NCBI GenBank assembly: GCA_002693605.1
Contig: NZQO01000126.1
Span: forward strand, 1 to 25,688
Source: Flavobacteriaceae bacterium
GTDB lineage: Bacteria; Bacteroidota; Bacteroidia; Flavobacteriales; Flavobacteriaceae
DNA: 25,688 nucleotides
Reading direction: 5' to 3'
Position 1 is the first letter of the stretch; each line of letters begins with the position of its first letter. Below, piece after piece: positions 7,761 to 13,712 of this stretch. Below the pieces are notes generated by a model, which searched no databases, was not told the DNA's origin, and saw only the letters and a program-made list of their open reading frames with translations. A program made the translations under genes and the position numbers.

Positions 7761-8345
7761 ATGAAACAAAGCACCGATACCGATGCACTACTCGTTCGTG
7801 CGTATATGGAGGGCAATGAATCTGCACTTTGCGATTTAATTACGCGCCATAAACAAAGAATTTACAGTTTTATCTACTCCAAGGTTTTCGATCGTGATAT
7901 TGCCGAGGATATTTTCCAGGATACCTTTATCAAGGTCATTAAAACCTTGCGTCGCGGTGCCTATAACGAACAGGGCAAGTTTCTGCCGTGGGTAATGCGC
8001 ATTGCGCACAACTTGGTGATAGACCATTTCCGAAAGAACAACCGCATGCCCAAATTTGAGAACAAGGACGATTTCAATATCTTTTCGGTTTTGTCTGACA
8101 GCGATCTGAATATCGAGAAACAAATGATTAAGGGGCAGGTGGAGAGCGATGTACAGCGCTTGATTGAGGAACTACCGGAAGATCAAAAACAAGTGCTCGT
8201 CATGCGCATTTACAAGGATATGAGCTTTAAGGAAATTAGTGAGCAAACCAACGTAAGTATTAATACGGCATTGGGACGAATGCGCTATGCCCTAATTAAT
8301 TTAAGGAAGGTTATAGACAAGCATAACATTGTATTGACGAATTAG
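7761..8345 (+). CDS. ECF-type RNA polymerase sigma factor (sigma-70 family)
   Basis: A 194-residue sigma factor with only regions 2 and 4. Region 2 spans about residues 24-92, with DIAEDIFQDTFIKVIKTL (46-63) in the core-binding helix and FLPWVMRIAHNLVIDHFRK (74-92) in the -10 recognition helix. Region 4 spans about 132-185, with LPEDQKQVLVMRI and the helix-turn-helix MSFKEISEQTNVSINTALGR (154-173). It would direct RNA polymerase to a dedicated promoter set. No anti-sigma factor with a transmembrane segment adjoins it; the next gene encodes a 50-residue soluble protein instead. Divergent from uvrA, and upstream of nth and bcp, an order I recall as conserved in Flavobacteriaceae; control of DNA-repair or oxidative-stress genes is an inference from that placement only. 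Length is normal for ECF factors. Confidence 0.92.
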   Translation: MKQSTDTDALLVRAYMEGNESALCDLITRHKQRIYSFIYSKVFDRDIAEDIFQDTFIKVIKTLRRGAYNEQGKFLPWVMRIAHNLVIDHFRKNNRMPKFENKDDFNIFSVLSDSDLNIEKQMIKGQVESDVQRLIEELPEDQKQVLVMRIYKDMSFKEISEQTNVSINTALGRMRYALINLRKVIDKHNIVLTN

Positions 8346-8403
8346 TACAATAAACTATTTTTTGCGACGTTATTTAGGGACATTAACCTCTAAATCACGT
8401 TCT

Positions 8404-8556
8404 ATGCAAAAAATGTACTCTAAAACCTCACGCTTGGGACCCGTGCATGAAAATTTAGTCCCAAAGGAAGAAACGATAAAGTTTCTTCTGGATTATTCGA
8501 AGGCTTTAAGTGTTATAGATTACCATAAGATGAAGTTTGAAGCACTTCTCAACTAA
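8404..8556 (+). CDS. Conserved 50-residue protein downstream of the sigma factor
   Basis: The frame is open from 8362, but the ATG at 8404 (MQKMYSKTSRLGPVHENLVP) fits better and leaves 58 bases after the sigma factor stop. The protein is soluble, mildly basic, with an N-terminal extended part and a C-terminal stretch from about residue 21 (KEETIKFLLDYSKALSVI) that should be helical. There is no membrane segment and no zinc-binding anti-sigma motif (HxxxCxxC). A strong terminator follows eleven bases after the stop, so it is most likely cotranscribed with the sigma factor. I recognise no family function; its place between sigma factor and terminator suggests a partner or regulator of the sigma factor, which is inference. 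Confidence 0.7.
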   Translation: MQKMYSKTSRLGPVHENLVPKEETIKFLLDYSKALSVIDYHKMKFEALLN

Positions 8557-8566
8557 ACTTTGTAAG

Positions 8567-8598
8567 AAACCCCGAAATGAAAATTTTGGGGTTTTTTT
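8567..8598 (+). terminator. Intrinsic terminator after the sigma factor operon
   Basis: AAACCCCGAAAT (8567-8578) pairs with ATTTTGGGGTTT (8583-8594) with one G-U pair, GAAA tetraloop at 8579-8582, and a run of seven T from 8592 to 8598. This is a textbook rho-independent terminator. It lies 10 bases before the stop of the convergent nth gene. Confidence 0.9.
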
Positions 8599-8607
8599 AT
8601 ACGCGTA

Positions 8608-9273
8608 CTATTTTTTCTTGCTCTTCTTTTTGAAGTATTCGTTCAAAACAGATTTTCTGCCAACGGTCCTGGTAATTATATCTTTCTCCAAGTTCCAACC
8701 CCGGGCAGGCGAGTACTGTCTTCCATACCATATAATTTGAAGGTGTAGCTTATTCCATAGATCTTCGGGAAATAATCTTTTGGCATCCCTTTCGGTTTGT
8801 ACGACATTCTTCCCGTTGGACAACCCCCAACGGTACATAAGCCTATGAATGTGCGTGTCTACCGGAAATGCCGGTACGTTAAAGGCTTGGCTCATTACCA
8901 CGCTTGCGGTTTTGTGGCCCACCGCAGGCAGCGATTCCAATGCCTCAAAGCTCTGTGGAACGCGTCCGTCGTACTTCGCAATCAAAATTTCCGAAAGGCC
9001 ATGGATTCCCTTCGACTTCATAGGCGATAAACCCACGGGTTTAATGATATCCCTTATTTCTTCCACCGTTAATTTCACCATATCGTAGGGATTGTCGGCA
9101 ACCTCAAACAGCAATGGCGTTATTTGGTTTACCCTAACATCGGTGCTTTGGGCCGATAGCAAAACGGCAATGAGAAGCGTGTACGGATCTTTATGATCTA
9201 ATGGAATGGGTATTTGGGGGTATAGCTCGTTTAACGTTTCAATAACGAACATAACCTTTTCCTGCTTGGTCAT
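8608..9273 (-). CDS. nth: Endonuclease III-like DNA glycosylase/AP lyase, lacking the Fe-S cluster cysteines
   Basis: A 221-residue HhH-GPD protein from the ATG at 9273; the open frame reaches further upstream, but MTKQEKV aligns with the family start. It should remove oxidised pyrimidines and cut the abasic site. The helix-hairpin-helix loop LPAVGHKTA is at residues 115-123, with catalytic Lys121, and the catalytic Asp139 is in FPVDTHIHR, matching K120 and D138 of E. coli Nth. The end is unusual: after WNKLHLQIIWYGRQYSPA the chain reads RGWNLEKDIITRTVGRKSVL, with no cysteine at all, whereas classical Nth carries C-x6-C-x2-C-x5-C for a [4Fe-4S] cluster. The chain is otherwise of normal length, and ends in a basic tail (KKKSKKK). 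Divergent from bcp across 28 bases. Confidence 0.93.
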   Translation of the reverse strand: MTKQEKVMFVIETLNELYPQIPIPLDHKDPYTLLIAVLLSAQSTDVRVNQITPLLFEVADNPYDMVKLTVEEIRDIIKPVGLSPMKSKGIHGLSEILIAKYDGRVPQSFEALESLPAVGHKTASVVMSQAFNVPAFPVDTHIHRLMYRWGLSNGKNVVQTERDAKRLFPEDLWNKLHLQIIWYGRQYSPARGWNLEKDIITRTVGRKSVLNEYFKKKSKKK

Positions 9274-9279
9274 TTTTTG

Positions 9280-9297
9280 TATTTTTAAACAAAAATA
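9280..9297. promoter_or_regulatory. Symmetric divergent promoter between nth and bcp
   Basis: The 28 bases between the two starts contain the inverted repeat TATTTTTAAACAAAAATA (arms 9280-9286 and 9291-9297). Read on the minus strand, TATTTTTG (9297-9290) is an exact TAnnTTTG box for nth; read on the plus strand, TATTTTTA (9280-9287) matches seven of eight for bcp. Each start site would fall within the opposite box, with leaders of about 11-13 bases. No clear TTG element stands at the normal distance on either side. Confidence 0.4.
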
Positions 9298-9301
9298 GCT
9301 A

Positions 9302-9757
9302 ATGAAAACCTTACAGAAAGGGGACAAAGTCCCAAATTTTACCGTTTCGAACCAAAATGGAAACCCCGTTTCGCTAACAGATTACAAAGGTCATAAACTA
9401 ATTGTTTTCTTTTACCCCAAGGCGAGCACCCCAGGTTGCACCGCAGAGGTTTGCAATTTGCGAGACCATTATGACGAATTGAAAAACAAGGGTTATAAAT
9501 TGCTGGGCGTTAGTGCCGATAGCGAAAAGCGCCAGCAAAACTTTAGCGAAAAGTACGAATTGCCCTTTCCGTTGCTAGCCGATACCGAAAGACAGGCCAT
9601 AAACGCGTTTGGTGTATGGGGACCTAAAAAATTTATGGGAAGGGAATACGATGGTATTCACCGAATGACTTTTGTCGTGGATGAAGAGGGAAAGGTGGAG
9701 CGCGTAATAACCAAGGTTAAAACTAAGGACCACGCTGCACAGTTGCTGGAGGATTAA
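9302..9757 (+). CDS. bcp: Thioredoxin-dependent peroxiredoxin, BCP/PrxQ type
   Basis: A 151-residue thiol peroxidase that reduces hydrogen peroxide and organic hydroperoxides with electrons from thioredoxin. The peroxidatic Cys46 lies in KASTPGCTAEVC (40-51) and the resolving Cys51 five residues later, the atypical two-cysteine arrangement of the PrxQ/BCP group. The conserved VFFYP strand before it and the GVSADS and GIHRMTFVVDEEGKV segments are all present. Length is normal. Cytoplasmic, no signal peptide. It diverges from nth, pairing peroxide removal with repair of oxidised bases. Its TAA is directly abutted by the stop of the convergent gene at 9758, with no base between. Confidence 0.95.
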   Translation: MKTLQKGDKVPNFTVSNQNGNPVSLTDYKGHKLIVFFYPKASTPGCTAEVCNLRDHYDELKNKGYKLLGVSADSEKRQQNFSEKYELPFPLLADTERQAINAFGVWGPKKFMGREYDGIHRMTFVVDEEGKVERVITKVKTKDHAAQLLED

Positions 9758-11224
9758 TTATTCCTCCGCCAATTGCTTCTTTTTTTTCTCTTGTCCGTTG
9801 TAGTTGAAGAGATTCTTTTCCTTAATGATTTCAGAAACACCCGGGGGGAGCATTTTCTCCCAACCCTCGTCTCCATGTTCAATCATCGCCAATACCTCGC
9901 GAGAGAAGATGTTCAATATTTCGGGGTTGTAATCCTTGATATCCACCACTTTGCCGTTATATTTAAAGAATTTGTACAATTCCTTCATGCGGGGGTGCAC
10001 CTTCAGGTTCTCACTTGTTGTGTACTCACCCGTTTCCGCATCGCGCATAGGGTATAAATATACTTTCAAATCTTTAAAGAATAGCTTTCCGAAAGCTTCC
10101 AAAATGCCACCGCTCAAGTGACGGTAGTATTTCTCATCGAAAATATCCACAAGGTTATTTACTCCCATGGCAAGCCCCAGGCGCATCTTTGTGTAGCGTG
10201 AAAAATATTCTACCAGTTTATAGTATTCCTGGAAGTTGGAGATCATTACCGTATGCCCTAGGGAACACAGCAGTTTTGCCCGGTCCATGAAGTCCTCCTC
10301 GTCAATTTCGCCCTCTGCGCGCAAATTGGACAAGGTAATTTCAAAAATAACTTCGGTGCGTTCCTTTTCAACCTTGTTTTCCTGCAAGAACATTTCATAT
10401 GAATTTTCATACATATCGATGTTCACCTTGGTAACGGGCCTAAAGCTGCCGCGCAGCGCCAAAATATTTTTCTTGTAGAGAATCCTTGCCGGGAGAATAT
10501 TATTCCCGTCTGGCCCGAACATAATCGCATCGGTCATTCCGTTTTTAATAAGCTGAAGGCTCATCAATCGGTTATCGATAGTCTCAAAATTGGGACCGCT
10601 GAAGTTGATTGTGTCAATTTCAATCTTATCCTTATCGATATGGTCGTACAGATAGCGAAGTAATTTCTTGGGCTGATCGTATTTGTAGTATGCGCCGTAA
10701 ATGAGGTTCACCCCCAAAATACCCAGCGTTATTTGCTGCAGCAGCGCCTCGTTTTCATGAAAGCGCACGTGAAGCAAGATTTCGTTATAATCGCCATTAG
10801 GCTCAACTTGGTATCGAATGCCAACCCAGCCGTGTCCCTTGTACTTCTTGGCAAAATCGATGGTGGCCACGGTATTGGCATAGGCAAAGAAGAGCTTGTT
10901 GGGATGCTTTTTCCGAACGATGCGCTCTTCGATCAACTCGATTTCTTGGGAGAGCATTTTCTTGAGGCGCGACTCGGTAACGTAGCGTCCGTCTACCTCC
11001 TCACCGTAAATGGCATCGCTAAAATCCTTGTCGTAGGCAGACATCGTTTTGGCAATGGTGCCCGATGCGCCCCCGGCACGGAAAAAATTACGAACAGTTT
11101 CTTGGCCGGCACCAATTTCGGCGAAGGTTCCGTAAATATTTTCGTTCAAATTGATACGGAGAGCCTTACTTCTTATGGAAGGGATATTTTCAAATTCCTT
11201 GTCTCCTAAAATGGTATCCGGCAT
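9758..11224 (-). CDS. Conserved 488-residue cytoplasmic protein of unknown function
   Basis: Starts at the ATG at 11224 (MPDTILGDKEFENIP); the frame runs further upstream but would place a false hydrophobic stretch in front. The most striking segment is residues 32-74, including GTFAEIGAGQETVRNFFRAG and GTIAKTMSAYDKDFSDAIYG, highly polar and glycine-rich, looking like a nucleotide or ligand site. Further on come LFFAYANTVATIDFAKKYKG, an FSGPNF turn, and a long alpha/beta part; the end is a charged tail (EKKKKQLAEE). I recall close homologues throughout Bacteroidota with unreliable names; I see no HxGH nucleotidyltransferase motif, no signal peptide and no barrel, so I name no activity. A promoter-like TTTG-18-TACCTTTG stands upstream. 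It is alone on its strand between bcp and the MBL-fold gene. Confidence 0.8.
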   Translation of the reverse strand: MPDTILGDKEFENIPSIRSKALRINLNENIYGTFAEIGAGQETVRNFFRAGGASGTIAKTMSAYDKDFSDAIYGEEVDGRYVTESRLKKMLSQEIELIEERIVRKKHPNKLFFAYANTVATIDFAKKYKGHGWVGIRYQVEPNGDYNEILLHVRFHENEALLQQITLGILGVNLIYGAYYKYDQPKKLLRYLYDHIDKDKIEIDTINFSGPNFETIDNRLMSLQLIKNGMTDAIMFGPDGNNILPARILYKKNILALRGSFRPVTKVNIDMYENSYEMFLQENKVEKERTEVIFEITLSNLRAEGEIDEEDFMDRAKLLCSLGHTVMISNFQEYYKLVEYFSRYTKMRLGLAMGVNNLVDIFDEKYYRHLSGGILEAFGKLFFKDLKVYLYPMRDAETGEYTTSENLKVHPRMKELYKFFKYNGKVVDIKDYNPEILNIFSREVLAMIEHGDEGWEKMLPPGVSEIIKEKNLFNYNGQEKKKKQLAEE

Positions 11225-11252
11225 AGCGATTTTCCTTGTATTTCCTCTATAA

Positions 11253-11282
11253 CAAAGGTAACAAATAGAATAGGCAAACAAA
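11253..11282 (-). promoter_or_regulatory. Putative promoter of the 488-residue protein gene
   Basis: On the minus strand TTTG (11282-11279) is followed after 18 bases by TACCTTTG (11260-11253), an exact TAnnTTTG box at near-ideal spacing. The start would be near 11249, leaving a leader of about 25 bases. Confidence 0.5.
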
Positions 11283-11306
11283 AAAAATACTGTTATTTTT
11301 GTGTGA

Positions 11307-12089
11307 ATGAAATCGCCTCTTACCGTCACTTTTTTAGGAACAGGAACCTCTCAGGGAATCCCCGTCATCGGTAACGATCACCCCGTTTGCAGAAGCACCA
11401 ATCCAAAGGATAAGCGACTGCGTGTTTCGGTTTTATTGCAATGGGCGGAGAACACCTATGTAATAGACTGTGGTCCCGATTTTAGGCAACAGATGTTGCG
11501 GGAAGGCGTAACCCGTTTGGACGGAATCTTGTTAACTCATGAGCATAGCGACCATACCGCGGGACTTGACGATATAAGGCCATTTTATTTCCGGCAGGGT
11601 AATATTCCCTTTTATGCCCACAACCGGGTATTTCAATCGCTGCACGAGCGGTTTGCCTATATTTTCGAGACCGAGAATAAATATCCCGGTGCCCCCACGA
11701 TAGATGAAATAGCCATTGACAAGGACAGCACCTTTTCAATTGGCGAGAAGCAGGTAACCGTTGTGGAGGCATATCACAATTCCTTGCCCGTGCTAGGTTT
11801 CTCAATTGACGGTTTTACCTACCTTACCGATGTAAAGACCATGGCCTCGACGGAAATGGCAAAAATTGAAAACTGCAAGGTACTGGTAATAAATGCCCTT
11901 CGGATAAAACCGCACCCGTCCCACCTCAATTTAGAGGAAGCCCTTCAGTTTATAGATAAAATAAACCCAGGGCGTGCCTATTTAACGCATATAAGCCATC
12001 TTCTAGGTTTTCACGATGAAGTAGAGGCAAGGCTCCCCGATAATGTATTCTTGGCCTATGACGGCCTTCAGATCAGCATAACTAGTTAA
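11307..12089 (+). CDS. MBL-fold metallo-hydrolase (PhnP/RNase Z-like)
   Basis: A 260-residue metallo-beta-lactamase fold hydrolase. The metal site is complete: LTHEHSDHTAG with His78, His80, Asp82 and His83, then AYHNSLPVLGF (His157), TYLTDVK (Asp175) and LTHISH (His228 or 231). It opens with FLGTGTSQGIP (10-19), typical of the PhnP-like branch that cleaves phosphodiesters. PhnP proteins often have a structural cysteine pair after this loop; here the place reads GNDHPVCRS, so at most a His/Cys pair remains. True substrate unknown: cyclic phosphodiesters or nucleotides are possible. A TATTTTTG box at 11294-11301 ends only five bases before the ATG, which would give a nearly leaderless message. 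The next gene follows after 44 bases on the same strand. Confidence 0.88.
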   Translation: MKSPLTVTFLGTGTSQGIPVIGNDHPVCRSTNPKDKRLRVSVLLQWAENTYVIDCGPDFRQQMLREGVTRLDGILLTHEHSDHTAGLDDIRPFYFRQGNIPFYAHNRVFQSLHERFAYIFETENKYPGAPTIDEIAIDKDSTFSIGEKQVTVVEAYHNSLPVLGFSIDGFTYLTDVKTMASTEMAKIENCKVLVINALRIKPHPSHLNLEEALQFIDKINPGRAYLTHISHLLGFHDEVEARLPDNVFLAYDGLQISITS

Positions 12090-12133
12090 CTCCCAGCACA
12101 CGTCTGGGCATATGAATCCCGATACCACAGTTT

Positions 12134-12628
12134 ATGAAATCAAAAATTTTTATGTACCTCTTCCTTTTTACGGCACTATTCTTGATATTTCAGTATATGA
12201 ACGAAAAGCGCATTTTTGAGGATCAGGAAAAACAGATACGGAATTTGGAGGGCGATTTGGTCCTGGCAGAGCGACAACGCGACTCGCTCGCTGACCTCGA
12301 GCGGGACGCCAATTACTTTACCCTGCTCGGCAACGACAACGCTATGACCTATTTTGAAAATGTGGGCGTTGAGGCGGCAATCGTCGAGGAAAAGGTGAGG
12401 GAGCAAATTTATGACCTTAATCTGCAAGCCGGAAAAAATACGCTGATTCCCTATGAGGGCTTTAGTAGTGTGGCAAAAATCAACAAACTTAAATTCTTGA
12501 ACCACCGTTGGATTGTGGCCGACTTTACAGATGGCGACCGGTGGGGCGAACTGTTGCTAGAATATTTTCTGAACGAGGACGGCAGCGTCGACATCAATGT
12601 TCTCAGCTCGGTACTGTACGGAAATTAA
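12134..12628 (+). CDS. Membrane-anchored coiled-coil protein, unknown function
   Basis: 164 residues. An N-terminal hydrophobic segment (residues 5-21, IFMYLFLFTALFLIFQY) is followed directly by a charged heptad-like helix from about 23 to 58 (EKRIFEDQEKQIRNLEGDLV), so this is most likely a single-pass inner-membrane protein with a coiled coil and a globular periplasmic domain of about 100 residues. The anchor is not followed by a clear cleavage site. The C-terminal part (NHRWIVADFTDGDRWGELLL, FLNEDGSVDI) resembles a small alpha+beta domain. I know similar flavobacterial hypothetical proteins at the same place but no function. Possibly cotranscribed with the MBL-fold gene. Its stop is nine bases from the stop of the convergent esterase gene. 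Confidence 0.7.
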   Translation: MKSKIFMYLFLFTALFLIFQYMNEKRIFEDQEKQIRNLEGDLVLAERQRDSLADLERDANYFTLLGNDNAMTYFENVGVEAAIVEEKVREQIYDLNLQAGKNTLIPYEGFSSVAKINKLKFLNHRWIVADFTDGDRWGELLLEYFLNEDGSVDINVLSSVLYGN

Positions 12629-12637
12629 GATCTGTGT

Positions 12638-13297
12638 CTAGGAATGTTTTTCAAGCCACTGCTTGAATTCCATAAAATTCTGGGGGGCCACGCCATGGCC
12701 TACGGGAAATTCGGAATAGACGATAGGTACGTTCAGCTTTTCGAAAAAAGGCTTGGTTTTTCGCGCCCATTGCACCGGAATTACCTGGTCAACACTTCCG
12801 TGCGAACTGTAAACACGCAGGTGGTCGAGCCTTTTCGACTCATATCCATCCTTTAAAATATCCTCGTTTACGTAACCGCTTAACCCAATTACGTTCTTCA
12901 CTTTTTCAGGGTAACTGAGGGCCACGGCAAAACTCAAGATTGTACCTTGGCTAAATCCCAACAGGGTAATTTTTTTTTGGTCCAGATTATATGCTTCAAT
13001 CGCACTATCAATGCAATTCGCCACTAGATCTCGCGATGCGATGGCCTGTTCGGCATCGCTAAACTTTCCATCTGTATTGTTAAAGTGAATAGCGTACCAC
13101 GCATTCCCATACGGCTGCATTGGGATAGGGGCCTTCAGAGAGATAATGTGGTAAGTGTTGGGTAATGCATCCGCGAATGAAAATAAATCGTTCTCATCAC
13201 TCCCGTAACCGTGTAACATTATTATTGCCGGCGCATTTTCGATACCGGCAGTGGGGGCTTTGTAATTATGCTGAAGGGGCAATTGCTTTTTTTCCAT
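12638..13297 (-). CDS. Alpha/beta hydrolase, carboxylesterase/phospholipase type
   Basis: 219 residues, the usual length of the small carboxylesterases of the YpfH/phospholipase-carboxylesterase family. The catalytic triad is readable: nucleophile Ser116 in GFSQG (114-118), Asp170 in HGSVDQVIP, and His201 in FPVGHGV. The oxyanion-hole loop HGYGSDEND (29-37) is typical of this family. No signal peptide, so cytoplasmic; it should hydrolyse short acyl esters or lysophospholipids. It is 103 bases downstream of the Tic20-like gene on the same strand, with no strong promoter box seen in the gap, so it may be the last gene of the batA-type operon. Confidence 0.88.
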   Translation of the reverse strand: MEKKQLPLQHNYKAPTAGIENAPAIIMLHGYGSDENDLFSFADALPNTYHIISLKAPIPMQPYGNAWYAIHFNNTDGKFSDAEQAIASRDLVANCIDSAIEAYNLDQKKITLLGFSQGTILSFAVALSYPEKVKNVIGLSGYVNEDILKDGYESKRLDHLRVYSSHGSVDQVIPVQWARKTKPFFEKLNVPIVYSEFPVGHGVAPQNFMEFKQWLEKHS

Positions 13298-13400
13298 AGG
13301 CGAAAAATAATAAATGCCAGTGAAACCGAACGACTGTGCGACTTTAAATTTTCCGAAAAATTATCTGTAGAGTAAAGTGTGTTAGAAACGACTATTTCAT

Positions 13401-13712
13401 TCAGTTCAAAAACGTGAACCATTCCTGAAATTTATCGCTCAGCACAGGAATTCCTATTTTCTGATTGGCAACCGCCATAATGAGCGAGAATAGCCAAGAA
13501 GCAAAGGTGGCCCAGTAAATGTAAAATCCGATGGGGGAATCTTGGAGCGCTATGGCGCATATTAGCAGTAAAAAAAGACCGAACATATTCTTGATGTGCC
13601 AAGTGGCAAAAGGAGATTTTTGGTCCCTGTTTAAAAAATAGGCAATAATTAACCCTATAAAAGTCAAATAGGCTGTTATGGCAATACCTTTTCCTTGGGG
13701 CAAAGTGGTCAT
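13401..13712 (-). CDS. Small Tic20/DUF4870-like membrane protein
   Basis: 103 residues with three hydrophobic helices at about 10-28, 41-57 and 62-82. The pattern AITAYLTFIGLIIAYFLNRDQKSPFATWHIKNMFGL is shared with small bacterial proteins often labelled Tic20-like or DUF4870, including the FATWHI/FASFHI motif before the second helix. Function is unknown; the Tic20 label reflects fold similarity only. Its start ATG overlaps the TAA of the dihydroorotase-like gene by one base (TAATG), so it is translationally coupled to it. Confidence 0.75.
   Translation of the reverse strand: MTTLPQGKGIAITAYLTFIGLIIAYFLNRDQKSPFATWHIKNMFGLFLLLICAIALQDSPIGFYIYWATFASWLFSLIMAVANQKIGIPVLSDKFQEWFTFLN

Noticed and set aside
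8404..8556. Anti-sigma factor identity for the 50-residue protein
   Set aside because: It has no membrane helix and no zinc anti-sigma motif and is shorter than the usual anti-sigma domains.
12092..12108. Small hairpin CCCAG/CTGGG between the MBL-fold gene and the coiled-coil gene
   Set aside because: Only five pairs, seven-base loop and no U-tract, so it is not a convincing terminator or attenuator.
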